64,000 nucleotides of DNA from Hirsutella rhossiliensis (taxonomy: Eukaryota > Ascomycota > Sordariomycetes > Hypocreales > Ophiocordycipitaceae). The notes beneath the pieces were generated by a model. That model was not told the origin of the DNA, made no database searches, and saw only the letters and a program-made list of their open reading frames with translations. This document shows positions 23,514-34,565 of this stretch, in pieces; position 1 is the stretch's first letter; each line of letters starts with the position of its first letter. Both the position numbers and the translations under genes were made by a program. Where the stretch lies: the NCBI RefSeq assembly GCF_020360975.1, contig NW_025408688.1, positions 372,001-436,000 of the forward strand, given 5' to 3'.

Positions 23514-24827
23514 TTGTCCGGCCGCGTTCGTAGCCTCTCTGGGCTGAACGGGTTGGGGTTTTCTCGGTCTCCTCGCGCGTTTCCCCAGCGCCGGTTGTAC
23601 GTGTCACGACCCTGCGCGCCAGCGCAGAGCCTCACCAGTGTCACGTGCACAAGCAGCATCACGTGCCCACGTGCGACCTCGTGCATATGCACATAGGGCC
23701 ATTACCTCAGCAGAGCTCAGGCCATTGGTCGTGACTACGCCACCGGAGCGGACTATACCTAATCGGTAAGTCACATGCGCTCCTCCTTTTACTGGAGGAG
23801 TAGTCCAAGTAACGTGACTTTGACCTAAAACGGTTAGACTCCTCTTGAAATGGCCTGAGCACTGCTGAGGTAAAAGGGCCAGCTCGATCGTGCAGTCTAG
23901 TCTTTCTTTGCTCCTTAGCTTTGAGTCTTCGTTCATAGTGCCAATACACCTTTATAGCTGTCGTGGCTCGTGTGCACCTGGCCGTAACAGTACGCTCGAT
24001 GAGACCCTTCAGAGTTACCCGGGCGCCATCGCCGGACTGCCTAGGCCTAGCCGTCTCAAGACCACCTCTGGCCGCGGCAGACGATTCCCTATGCCTGCGC
24101 CTTCGTTTCGCCCAACTAACACGGCCTCTGGCCCATCACGAGCGTTTATCGATGCTGACCGTGGCGCTTGCCCTCCTCTAAAGTAGCGCCATCGATGTAC
24201 CTCGTCCGTTTTCGCTGCTAAGTACCTCGCCGTATTCCTACGGGCAACGCTCTTTGAGTGTTTTCGCTCGTTCCTTCGCAAGGCCTCCTCGAACGCCGGC
24301 GCCTGCTTGGCCTCGATAGGCCGGACTTGGATGCCGCGTCCGCTTGACTTTCGTGGTGTGACACCTGCTTCGGCCCTTGTCCGTCGCGCTAACTGTCCCC
24401 TCCGCGATACTCCTTGTCGCAGCGGCGACCGCAGCCACCGTCCCCATTTGACCTTCTCCGGCCACTAACCTAACCTCGCGGCTATCCAGTCAGAACTCCT
24501 GATGAGTCCTTCGTCAAGGGTTGGCCACTTCTCTTCCTATATGTATGACGTCAGCATTGAGGAGACGGTAATAGCACTGATGCGAGGCACATGCGTTTGC
24601 GTCTTATCCGAAGAAGACCGCTTCAGTAGACTGACCCGAGCGTTCAAGTACAACGAAACTGGCGCGAATCAAGGCAGCCCTAAAGTCAAGAGCAGCGCAA
24701 AATAGCAACAGTCGGGGGAGCCAGGAGCCGCCGGGTCACGTTAAAGCTGCGGCGTCTCCGGCACAGTTATATCATCAAAGAGCAGCAGTTTGTCCCTGAT
24801 GGAGCAATCCTGCATCGCAAATTAGTG
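23514..24827. other. 1.3 kb without a recognisable gene
   Basis: Only short open frames, none with a recognised domain or convincing splice sites. A minus frame at 24238-24465 and plus frames near 23890-24186 are Arg/Ser/Pro-rich, as expected of GC-rich non-coding DNA. The block lies between two Helitron A fragments and may be diverged N-terminal Helitron sequence or cargo; I cannot decide. Confidence 0.4.
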
Positions 24828-25275
24828 CCAAACGACAGCGGCCGCTCCGTAAATACTCGGTTCGCCGCCTTGAGCAGGAACGTTCTCGTCTTGTTCCCCT
24901 ATGGGGTCCGCCGCCGTCGCCACCCTTCGGCCCCGCCCCTCGGCCGGCGTCGCGGTCGGCGCCACTTCCGTTGCCCTCTCCCGTCGGCTCTAGCGCGGGA
25001 AGGAACTCGGCCGCGGCGGCCACACGCTTCCACACGGGGTCCTCTACCTTCGTCGCATAGTTGGTCATGTAGTAGATTAGGGCCATGGTCTTGCGCTGCG
25101 TCGCGATGAACGAGATGTCGTGGTTGTGCCGTAGTCCTACTGCCATCGCCCGGTTCCACCGGTTCACAGGTTTGTAATGGGGGGTAGTTATCCGTACAAC
25201 ACATTTTGCTGAACGTACAACAAAATGTGGCGCAGATCGCGGGGCAGCGCCGATACCGCATTTTTGTGTGCACAT
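24828..25275 (-). pseudogene. Helitron A Rep fragment with the two-tyrosine motif
   Basis: Reads VNRWNRAMAVGLRHNHDISF, IATQRKTMALIYYMTNYATK and VEDPVWKRVAAAAEFLPA, equivalent to 2380-2620 of copy 1. The YMTNY pair is the two-tyrosine nuclease motif that covalently binds DNA ends in Helitron and other Y2 HUH enzymes. The match continues through the VFTERPLS equivalent and then breaks at about 24828, where copy 1 has QVEVIADLLGYP. Upstream of 25275 the sequence is no longer Helitron-like. This piece is absent from the long copy at 26180-31487. Confidence 0.75.
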
Positions 25276-25604
25276 TCCCCACTACGAACTGCAAGCGGGC
25301 GCAAGCAACGTCCATGGCGCAATTGAAGTCGCAATTGAAGCCGGCCGTGATACCCTTTTACCTATGGAAGGGAGTCGATTTTAGAGTCATACGAAGCGCA
25401 CCACCGTCAATTTAAACACAATCGCAAAGGAAGTAGCTACAGCGGGTCATCTGTATCCAAAACTCGCCGCGCACGAGCTTCTTCATCCACCCGCCGTTCC
25501 ATCGCCCCAGCAAGCGCCAGCAGCAAAACCCACCCCGCCGCCCACGCATGCCTCCCCGCCGATGGGTACATCAGGTTTGAGGGAAACGCACAGCAAGTCG
25601 GGGC

Positions 25605-26114
25605 ATGTCGAAGCTGTCATTGTCCGATGTGAGGCCGAGAAGCGCAAGTTTCCCTTTGGTCTGCCACTACAATCCCTGCGAATCATGTCGTGTTTTCGCA
25701 GTCGGTGCCGTCCGTCCCAGGGCTCATCGAGGTCCCGCTGGTCCTGGATCGGACGGGGACTCAGTCCGTCAACGAGGCAGACCTCGACAACCAGATTGCT
25801 ACGTACCTCAATATTGATGCCAACTCCGGGTTTGCACCTCCAGACTGGCAGTCACAAGTTGGCACCGTCGTGGTCGCGCGTAAGGACAGGAAGCCATTTT
25901 ATCCGCAGCATCTCGAAGGAGTGTGGATGTTCTGCGACCATATCCTGGACCTGTTCGGGAAGGAGACGGGCCGCCGAGGTGGCTTTACAGCCGCCAGGCG
26001 TTCGACGAATGGTGGGTAAATTATTGTGAGGAGCAAAAGCGCTTACGTCCTGGGAAGGGAGGGGAGCGAGCTCCGGACGACTGGCGTGCGGTCCGGTCAC
26101 CTTATGAAGTGTAG
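25605..26114 (+). pseudogene. Host-type uncharacterised fungal gene, two 1-bp breaks
   Basis: Starts at ATG 25605 (MSKLSLSDVRPRSASFPLVC) and ends SPYEV at TAG 26112-26114, about 170 residues. One extra base near 25684 shifts the frame into HVVFSQSVPSVPGLIEVPLV; one missing base near 25965 shifts it into EGDGPPRWLYSRQAFDEWW. The middle block (VVVARKDRKPFYPQH then LEGVWMFCDHILDLFG) is compact and protein-like, and resembles a family of uncharacterised fungal proteins I know only by pattern; no function is assigned. It lies between Helitron A fragments on the opposite strand, so it could be a captured gene or a neighbour cut by insertions. Confidence 0.6.
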
Positions 26115-26179
26115 GACGTCTACCTGCCGCGTTACGACGTGCGAAAGGTCAAACTATAAGGATGGTTAGTATACTAGCA

Positions 26180-28411
26180 CTACTTTTCGAAACCTTGGTC
26201 CTTGTATAACCGTCTCGTTTCCGCGGCCAAGTTCTTGAGTCTCTGCATTCCATCAAGAATGGCCTGATCGAGCCCATTGCCAATGAAGTCATGGTGTCTC
26301 ACGGGATTAAAGCTTGATGCCCCGAAGCGAGGTGCACCTGGATAGTTGCACATAGAGGCTCGTAAAATCGCACTTGGAGGGTTCACCATTGGTCACACGA
26401 TTTCCACGCAGCTCCAACAGTACTTCGACGAATGTTTTACCCTGGGCTTTGTAATCAGTGAGAACGAACGCTGGTACAGCGGGCAGTCCACGTCGCGTGC
26501 ATCTTGCGGATAAGAACTTGAAGTGAGAGTTAGTCGAATCAAGTGTATGCGACATGGGCCGGATAAGTACTGTCCCCACCGGGAGGACGGTATCGCCAAG
26601 GTCTTCGTCTCCTCGGACTGCAGAAGAATGCCGAGCGGTGGCCCGAAGTGGATGGTCACGTCATCTGCCAAGCAGTATCCCGGGTGATTGGGATCGATTA
26701 TCACGTCCACGGCAGTAAAGTCAGCCCCATTCACCACCTTCAGGCCAGTGTAGATGTTCTTGTTCACAACCACGGGCATGCTCTGGGCGTAGAAGAAGAC
26801 GCCGGGGACTTTGCAGGCAGAGTCGTCGCCTTGTCCGATGGTTCGCGCTATGAGGTTTGGAGACAGCGTGCCGTTGCGCCAGGTGTGAGTCGAGACAAAG
26901 ATACGGATGTGCCGCTTGTTGAAGCGCGCCCAGCCCACAACAGCTTCCATGTTGAGGGCCCACCGGGTGCGGTTCAGCGGCGTTATAGCGCGCAAACCAT
27001 CGTGGAAGGTGATTTGCGAGCGTCCTACAATGTTGGCATTGAGCAAGATCAGATCTTCATGGGTCTGGCGCCCGTTACGAACTCGATCCAGGAGTGCACG
27101 GAGCTGGGGATCGTTGCGTGCGCGGACTTGGTCTTCGAGGAGCACCACGGTTTTGAACAGATGCCACAATCTGCAGCCGCTGTGGCGAGATATGGTCGCT
27201 TGTCGCAAGGGGGTCTCTGTTCGGTCCGGCGGTCTGATGATCAGTAGGCTTGTTTCCCGCACGGGGGCGAACTGGTAGAAGTCTCCCATCAGTAGAACGA
27301 CGGGCATCCCGCCAAACGGTTCGTCCGGACAGTCACGGAGTGCCTGCAGGTAATGACTGACGTTGTGCAGAGTGGCTCCTCCCAGCATACTGACCTCGTC
27401 AATCACGAGTACCAGCTTCTGTTTCCAGATCCACTTCTTCGCCTCCGAGAAGGGGAGGCGGTTTGTTTGGATCGCGATGGGAATCAACCCACAGGCCGAG
27501 TTGATGGTCGTGCCGCCAATCTGGGCCGCCGAACTGCCCGACGTGCCGGTTATCTGCAGAAGATGCGGCTGGTTCCTCGCCGCGAACACGTCCTTCAGGG
27601 CATCGATAATCCTCGACTTTCCCGTGCCACCCGGCCCGCCGGTGTATTGAAGATGCTGACCCGCTGAGTCCGGATTGGCAGTATACTTGTCCAGAAACAG
27701 GCAAACGAGTTGAAGGGCCATGGTCTGTAGATAGTTCAGTGTAAAGCTGGCCGCGGCGGTGTGTCCCATCTCCGCGAAGCTAGTTGCCGGACTGACGTCG
27801 ACAAGCATCCGAGGGCCTCGTTCATTGAGGTCGCTGCCCGGGCCCAGCAGGGACTCCGTATCGCCGTAGCGAGCTAGCGTATCGTCGATGTCGGCGCCAT
27901 CCGCGGAAAGCATGGTCCCCTGGGAACCACCCTCAATGTCGTCTAGCATCCGAAGATGCAATAGTTGTTGGGCCTTGGCCGCTGCCTGGACATCGTCTCG
28001 AGATATGGGGAGTTGACACAAGGCGTCACCTTGATCATGGGGCATATTCCGGTACAGATCCTCTTGACGTTGGACAAAAGGTTGCTCTTCTCCAGCCGGG
28101 TTCTCTTCCCACAGATCGTGTATTAAACCTCCAAGGACGGGTGAGTCTTTTGTGGCGTCCGTGTCCTGCACGGCATTTCGCAAAATCTGGAGTAGAGCTC
28201 TGTAGGCCTGACGATGAGCCATCGCTGGAGGCTCTTCTTCGTATCGGCCATCGCCAAGCGGGTACTCAACGTCAATTGTGTCGTCGCCCTCCGACCGACT
28301 GGCCCAGAGCTTCGCGTCCTTACGCGCGGCTTCGGCAGACTTTCTCAAAAGACAAATGTTAGAGACGTAGAAACGGAGGCGGGACAAAGGCCCGCTCGAT
28401 GCGTCGTCCAT
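26180..28411 (-). pseudogene. Helitron A helicase, long 672-codon ORF
   Basis: One uninterrupted frame of 672 codons (28411-26393), the longest in the window, holds the whole helicase core. Walker A TGGPGGTGKSRIID lies near 27620, Walker B KLVLVIDEVSMLGG near 27400, then VVLLMGDFYQFAPV. The last motifs are in another frame: FVLTDYKAQGKTFVEVL and YVQLSRCTSLRGIKL (26579-26307), then a tail to 26180. The loss of the nuclease core together with the intact helicase is unusual. Without the Rep half it could only act in trans or simply be decaying. Confidence 0.87.
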
Positions 28412-28734
28412 ATGTCGGTTATATCACCTAGGCTCTCAGAAATGAAGTTTTCCTAAGGGACGAATAACGCCAAATGTAGGACAGGGTTTCTACACAGAGT
28501 GTCAGACGGAGCCAAAACGGTGCCGGGGGTTAGAGCGTACCGCTTAATATAGACTGGGTGATCGTCCTCGTGGTCGTCGCTGATGTATCCTTGGAAGATC
28601 GGGACGGCGTACTGGTCGGGCCGTCGAAGCTTTTGCATCCAGCCTTCACAGTCTGAATCCTGGCCATCGAGAAAATGTGAGAGTCATCTTCACTCCGACC
28701 ATTTCGACGCACCAAGTGAATAATTGACATGTAG

Positions 28735-31487
28735 TCATACAGGCATAAGTCTTGTAGAACATGACCGCGGTAGGCGTACGCCTCCAGGCATAATAGGGTT
28801 CGCCCTCCTTGCCTCAGAGGGATAGTGGCTGATCTTCCCGAAGATCGATTCCCGGCCTGTATTCACATACTTTTCAAAGAATAGGGATATTTCTCGGTGG
28901 AAGAAGATGGCCGAGCTAACCGGATCCATGGTGCTCAGGGCGATCCTGTCGTACTTTTCACGGAGATCGGCCAAAAGCTCCTTCGCAGACTCATAATCGT
29001 GGAGCCTATGAATGGCAAGCTTCATCTTTACCGGGTTATTAATGTCGTTGGGACTGATGGTAATCCAGATTGCAGGCATACCGGCGCGGATGTCTAGAGC
29101 TTGTATCTTCCTCCGCATAAGTAAACGGGATTCGTTCGAGAGCGGCTGTGCATGGCCAAAGATCGACAGCTCGCGAAGCAAGACCGATATGTCGGGGTCC
29201 GACGTAGTCCTCGTCTCCCGCATCTCCACTTCGGCCCTCTTCAGTCGGTCCTCGGTCAAGTTTGCATAGGCCTGCTCAAGTCTGTGGAAGGAAGGAATCT
29301 TTAGCGACACGGACCATGCTGATGCGGCGGTTGGTGGAGCGAAGGAGGGTGTTGAATACTAAGAAACAAAAGACAGGATGGGTGGCGAATCGGCCTCCAT
29401 GCCGTTGCAATACGTATCTGGTCCAGTATTGAAGAGAGTGATTCGGACGACGGTCGGCAGCGTCGCTTTGTCGGCCATGACTCGAGTCGCCCTTCGATTT
29501 CGGGCCGCCCCTTCCCCACGGGAAAAGCTTCGGAAATGTTCGAGGGAAGAAATCTTCGTGCAGGTTGTCTGCAAAATCCGCACCACGCTCTACTCGGACA
29601 AACGGCTGGTCTCCTGTAGTTCGGACCTGCATAACGCACGGCACAGAGTTGCCATGTCGGTCCGGATTGGCGTTGACGATGTCGGCCAGAAACGACAGTT
29701 TATCGGTCTCGGCGAAGGCAGCCGGACCATCGAGAGGAAACATGCCGGACGTAGACGTCTCACAGACGGTGTCAACTTCCAGGCCGACGGCAGCCGAGTC
29801 GGGGACAGGAGTCGCCGGGTCACCAGGGGAGGGTTGAGTCTGCTCAGTCGACAGAGCAAAGTCCTCATCGCAACACTCAGCGACGAAAGGAGGATCGATC
29901 GAGTTCACAAGATCGTCGATACTTCTGAAGCTGCTTTCCTCCAAGCCTCGATCAGTGTCCGGGACTATGTGGTCCGTTTGTGTCTTCTCAACGGTCGACG
30001 GTTCCTCTCTTCGCATGCAGTCCATGATGACGGTCGGAACAGTGGAGCCGTCGGCATACTGCCAGCCGTCCATCTCTGCTTGGTTGATCGCGATATCCTC
30101 GTAAAGGGGGTTGTTCCTCTGCAGCCATGCCAGGGCAGCTGCCACCCGAGATTTACGCACCTGAAGTAGATGTCTGACATCTGCGGAGCCAGGCTTACCC
30201 GAACCGCTCCAAGAGACGTGGATGTTCTCAATGGCCTGCAGCAAGGGATGGGGAAGAACAGTGGCAACAAGATCGTCCACCTTGTTCGGAAAGACGACGA
30301 TATGCCCTTTCACGTGCTTGCGGTAGGTAACTAATTCCCGAACGAGTCTTATTGTCCACCGTGAATTTGGTGATATAGCCGAAAGGCGCATGCAGGGCAA
30401 TGAGTCTCTCTTCGACGGGAGAGAGGTCACCAAGCTCTTCGGGGTACCGATGCTCACAACCGATGGCCATGTTGTTGACCGAGCAGGCTTTAGGCAGCCG
30501 TCCACTGTCCAAGCTGACGCGACACTCGCGGCACACGTCCACTCCGGCGCCCTCGTGTGACGGAAGGCACGCATCACACTCCTGGAGAGTCCTGGTCGCC
30601 TGTAGTAGGGATGGCGATAGACGACGCCTCCACTGCATGGTGGTAAGTTCGCAAGGCGGTGTCTTCCTATAGCAGAAGGCGCAGTGGGAGATCGGCAACG
30701 TCCTCTCGTCCGTAAACGCTTGGTGGAACGATTTGGGAGCTGCTACCCGAAGGGCGAGCGGAACTTCGTTGCACCAGGATCTTGTTGACGACGCCTGGTC
30801 CTTGGAGCGGAAACGGGCGTTATAGCGATGTAGAGTAGAATTGACAGTGTCTCGTTGGAGTTGAACGGTTTCTCGCGTAGGGCCGGGCCTTGCGGGGGAG
30901 CGTCTAGGCCGCGTGGGTGGAGGGGTGCGAAGCGTTTGCTCCACTCCAGGTCGACTCGGTGATGGAGAGGCTGGTGGTTGCGTGTGACTTCTGAAGGAGC
31001 GCCTTGGGTGCGTGGGGGGTGGAGTGGGAGGTGTTTCCTCTTCTCTGGGTCGTTTCGGTGATGGAGCGGCCGGCGGCTGCATATGTCTTTTGAGGGAGCG
31101 TTTTGACTGCGTTGAGGGTGGAGTGGGAGGCGCTTGCTCTTCTCCAGGTCGTTTCGGCGACGGGGTGGATGGCGGCTGTATATGTCCCGTGGGGGAGCGC
31201 CTTGGCCGCGTGGGGGGAGGAGTGGAAGGTTCTTGCTCTTCTCTGAGTCCTCTCAGTGATGGGTTGGATGGCGGTTGCGTTTGTGCGGGATATTGGCATT
31301 GAGCCTCGCGGCGGCGGGCTCGGTCCTGAGCGCGCTGGCGGTCCATATCTCGCAAGACACGGAGGATCTCGTCGTGGGGAACTCTGACAAGCGGTGAACG
31401 GCGTTGACGGGACCTCTGCGATTCAAGATCCCCCAACGTGCGCCGAACCTCTTCGGGTGAGACCGTGACTGGGTGTTCTCGCGGCAT
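28735..31487 (-). pseudogene. Helitron A N-terminal and Rep region, copy 2
   Basis: ATG at 31487 opens a 419-residue frame: a basic/proline-rich arm with four 33-residue repeats, then a Cys-rich region (CAFCYRKTPPCEL, CDACLPSHEGAGVDVCREC, IGCEHRYPEELGDLSPVEER). The frame changes near 30330, and RKHVKGHIVVFPNKVDDLV starts the DUF6570-like block (29276-30577 frame). This runs on through FPRTFPKLFPWGRGGP and RHGGRFATHPVFCFLVFNT. After a further change, 29310-28822 reads LMRRKIQALDIRAGMPAIW and ITISPNDINNPVKMKL. It then stops at GKISHY where the nuclease core should follow. Nuclease function is therefore lost whatever the frames. Confidence 0.85.
30882..31277 (-). repeat. Four tandem 99 bp (33-codon) repeats in the Helitron N terminus
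   Basis: Residues 71-202 of the 31487 ORF consist of four 33-residue units, each starting QPP and carrying a PSP.RP..E..PPTPP.T..RRS core. Units are similar but not identical and keep the frame, so this is a coding minisatellite. Low-complexity, basic/proline-rich and probably disordered. Confidence 0.85.
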
Positions 31488-32019
31488 CGTGCAAGGGGAC
31501 GGCTGCGAGCGAGTGCTAGGAGGAAGAAGGGGAGGTCCGTGCGTACGTGGTTACGGTGCGTTCAGAATTCGCGGGGAAAAGAGGCGGAAGGAAGAACCTT
31601 TCGTTCCTCAAGGCACATTTGGTTCGTCGCCGGCGAAGCTCTCGCATCTGACGATAGATCATGACGTAGCTCTCGTACTGGTCTCCCGAAGAGAACAGGC
31701 GGAAGCGCTCGAAAGAGCGTTGCCCAAGGGAAGTCGGCGAGGCAGTCGGCGGCCAAAGGGAACATCAAATTTAAACGATGGCATTTCGAAGGTAGCGCCA
31801 GCACGACCTTCAGCACCGACAAACGTGTGTGGTGAGCCCATGATCACTGTGTTGAACCACCGGCACACATCGCATGAATCGGTCGACATAAGGCGGTTCT
31901 TCGACAAGCTCTGCATGAAAGCAGCCGAGGATGTTGACGCTAGCTTGTGGAATCAATGTTCCATAGAGGAGGCATCCAAAAACCACCGCCGCTCTAAAGG
32001 CTGGTACAGATATTCAAAT
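31488..32019. other. 530 bp upstream of Helitron copy 2, no gene seen
   Basis: Contains the expected 5' side of Helitron copy 2 but no recognisable terminus. Open frames on + (31438-32190) overlap the Helitron start antisense and look like shadows. Confidence 0.35.
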
Positions 32020-32649
32020 TCAACACTCTTCCACGGCCGGTCGCTTGCTCCTCCGAAGTTTGTGAGTACGCTGCCTCTTGCGTCTTTGCCTAGGAGCTTG
32101 CCATCTTTCCTGAGGCGATCGAAGCCATGCATCCTTCCTCCCAGGGATTTCATCATGGTTCCTCCGCTCGCGCTGTCTGGTGCATCGTGACGAGCCTAGA
32201 GGAGAATACTGGGAGAACATCAAGGTGATTTGAACAGTCTTGCGAAGAGGGAAGCCGAACTCCAGTTCAATTTGTTCGTCTTGTCCGCTATCGATGGAAC
32301 CGTTGGCCTCTACTCGATGGCAAGTGTCGGATACGGCGACCTGAAATACAAGTCCAGGAGGACGATTCTCCTTCCCGTCGCTGCAAGAGGAAGAGTCATG
32401 AAGATGGCTAGGTGCGAGCAGCGGATGTGCCTCTGCTGTAGGTGACTCTGCAATCTCGCCTTGCGCCTGTTCGTCGCGACGGCCTGCACCGTTGTATTGA
32501 GTTTCGGTGCCCCAAACCTCCGAGGTTGGCGAGGCAGGACGTAGAATCCTATCGATGGCACGTATATGACCAGTTTGTCCACAGGCAACCGACTCAGTGT
32601 GAAAGGGACTCGCATCTTCCCGAGTCGTCGAGGCAGAGTCAGTCGACAT
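32020..32649 (-). CDS. Uncharacterised protein, possible 3' exon
   Basis: From ATG 32649 an open frame of 209 residues (MSTDSASTTREDASPFHTES..) runs to a stop at 32020. The frame is open upstream too, up to a pyrimidine-rich stretch ending TTGTTCTTGCAG at about 32705 (on minus), a good 3' splice site. The gene may therefore start in an earlier exon; the minus stretch 32890-32800 (EDLRDNLLELASGVTDKLD) reads like one, though no donor was found. The C terminus is strongly basic (RQRRKRQRTHKLRRSKR), compatible with a nuclear signal. No domain recognised. Confidence 0.35.
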   Translation of the reverse strand: MSTDSASTTREDASPFHTESVACGQTGHIRAIDRILRPASPTSEVWGTETQYNGAGRRDEQAQGEIAESPTAEAHPLLAPSHLHDSSSCSDGKENRPPGLVFQVAVSDTCHRVEANGSIDSGQDEQIELEFGFPLRKTVQITLMFSQYSPLGSSRCTRQRERRNHDEIPGRKDAWLRSPQERWQAPRQRRKRQRTHKLRRSKRPAVEEC

Positions 32650-33729
32650 GGCGGGCAAAAGGGCCTTCGTTAGATCGTCCGCCGCTCGTTGGCCCTTGGA
32701 GAGCTGCAAGAACAAGGAGAGTGATATAGAAGAAGAAGAATAGGTGGGTTGGTGTCTATGTTCCTCTGCTTTCCGCTCGAGTGTGGAACGGGTTTCCCGG
32801 GTCGAGCTTGTCTGTAACCCCTGATGCAAGCTCCAGCAAATTATCCCGCAAGTCCTCCACAATGCGACCTTGGTCACTTCCTGCCAACTTTCAGCCGGGT
32901 TGGCTCATGCACCTTCCTCCTGTTTCGGGGTTGTGGTCCGCTGTTACTTGGCTGATGCCTGTGAGCCACCCCTTAGGGGGGGCGTCTACCAGTCAGCCTA
33001 AGTCTTCAACCATCCCTTGCATCGGCTGGTTCGTGTACCCCGGACCAGGACACCTCAGGCTTCTGCATCTACGCGTCGATCACATCCCAAATCCACCAGC
33101 AGCCAACTTCCAAATAGGCACCGGGACGAATCTCTAGAGTCTAGGGTGACTGGGCGGACCGCCTCTTCCGAACCATGCATGCAGACTGGCCCTTAGCTCC
33201 CCTGCAGTGGGAGTCAGGGGTGAGCGTGACGCAGGATTCTGCCTGTTGATTTCTCTTCCCTCGTCCTGGCATGGGAAGTGCTGGGGGGTGGCGAAGCTCG
33301 CAGGGAAGGAAGCCTCGTGACAAGGGAAGGGCTGCCCACGTCGGCATCCACTTCGGAAGAAGAAGGTAGCCTCTGTGAGACCTGCGTCCGCGGCTACCGA
33401 GTGACCCGTAAAATGCAAACCCGACTGTCCTTTGTCCAAGCCCCTGGGAAGACTGCAAGGGCTACGCCATGACCAGCACGCGGCCAGGCAAAGAAGGCGT
33501 GAAGCTGCTGTAGCTATCTTACTTGGTCTTTCCCCAAATACTTCCCTTGCCAGAGATCTAACAAGTTTTGTCCATTTCCTCGTTTTTCCTTTTGCCAACC
33601 CCCATTCTTTCCCGACACCCAGAATTGGGCCGATACTCTACTTACGGGACTATTCACCTGATTTTTATTTTTATTTTGCTTTCCCCCTTCACTGGCCAAG
33701 AAGAGTCTATAGACAAGCCTGCAAGCTAA
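32650..33729. other. 1.1 kb mostly without a recognisable gene
   Basis: Short frames only. A possible minus exon lies at about 32800-32890. The stretch 33120-33600 is GC-rich with no coding signal I trust; 33600-33720 is AT-richer and pyrimidine-rich, just upstream of the proposed bZIP start. Confidence 0.3.
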
Positions 33730-34565
33730 ATGTCAGCCCCCGCAGTAAGTGACTCTCAGCAAGCTGAGAGCGCGGGCGGAAGGATAAGGGCAGGCACAAT
33801 TGAGTCCTAACGATGATGCATGTTTTCTATCTATCTGTGCGACATTGAGGGGGTATTTATACGAATAGATACCAATCTGGGACCCGTGGTGGCCCTGAAT
33901 CAGTGCCAATTCCCGTGTATCCCGATTAGGGCAATGTTCCTCTACTGTATCGATACCTGACTCAAGTCCTTGTGTCTGACCTGCCTCTTTCACCGGAGTT
34001 TATACGTGTGCGGATTAGACCGTCAGTCTGCTCCCTCTGACAGTGACATAAACCTAGGCGATCCCATCGACAGGAATAGCCTTTTCTAACACGAGACTCC
34101 GTCTCTCTTTCTCTGCTCTAGTAGAAGAACATCTTAGTCCGAATTCGAGACAGCCAAAGGAGGTCGCGGGCCCGACGGAGAGAGTATGTCCAAGAGCTCG
34201 AACAGCGACTCAGAGTATACGAGCTCCAGGGCATCGAGGCTTCGACCGAGATCCAGATAGCCGCGAGGAGAGTAGCCGAGGTGAACAAGCAGCTACGAGA
34301 GTTTCTCAACAGGCATGGCTTTAGTGACGGCCATGTTGCCCATTTCTTGCAGTCGGGCACTTTCGTGCCACTTGATGCCGACCAAGGCCATCCTTTTCGC
34401 GCCGGCGACCCTGGTGCCGCGTCGACTAGCCAGTCTAGATCAAGACTTCTCCCTCTCTTTGCCGAGACAGTCATGTCGGGAGCCCTCCACTACCAGCGGG
34501 TCGACGACAAGGTCGTCCATCTGGGAGTCGTCGCAGCTCTCAACAGGCGACATGGAGGACTGTGA
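33730..34565 (+). CDS. bZIP transcription factor (two exons proposed)
   Basis: Exon 2 (34125-34565) encodes KNILVRIRDSQRRSRARRRE followed by YVQELEQRLRVYELQGIEA, a fungal bZIP basic region and the start of a leucine zipper. The usual RDNQRRSRARR has Ser for the invariant Asn, which could weaken DNA contact. Downstream LREFLNRHGFSDG..LQSG fits the same fungal family. The exon is preceded by CTAAC, a pyrimidine run and TAG, a clear 3' splice site with an in-frame stop just upstream. Exon 1 is proposed as ATG 33730 to 33744 (MSAPA) with a GTAAGT donor; this intron (380 bp) is long for a fungus, so exon 1 is tentative. Its last 126 bp overlap a minus-strand gene. Confidence 0.6.

Larger units (their letters stand above)
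26180..31487 (-). mobile_element. Helitron family A, copy 2 (Rep core deleted)
   Basis: Near-full-length coding body on minus: N-terminal repeat arm, Cys-rich block, DUF6570-like block, first part of the Helitron-like N domain, central block, helicase. A deletion at about 28822 joins GKISHY directly to the central EAYAYRGHVLQDLCLYDY block, removing the HUH and two-tyrosine motifs. The equivalent interval in copy 1 is roughly 1850-2885. Element termini are not resolved; coding similarity ends at 26180. Confidence 0.85.

Noticed and set aside
30228..31487. Whole 419-codon ORF as a stand-alone host protein
   Set aside because: Its Cys-rich half matches Helitron A blocks at 15-230 and 22880-23100 and it runs straight into the DUF6570-like block.
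24775..31487. One contiguous Helitron interrupted by cargo from 24.8 to 31.5 kb
   Set aside because: The Rep fragment at 24828-25275 lies downstream of the helicase of the long copy, which is the wrong order; they are separate copies.
31438..32190. 250-codon + ORF antisense to the Helitron A start
   Set aside because: Overlaps the start of the repeat-bearing Helitron ORF and has no recognisable motif; composition fits a shadow frame.
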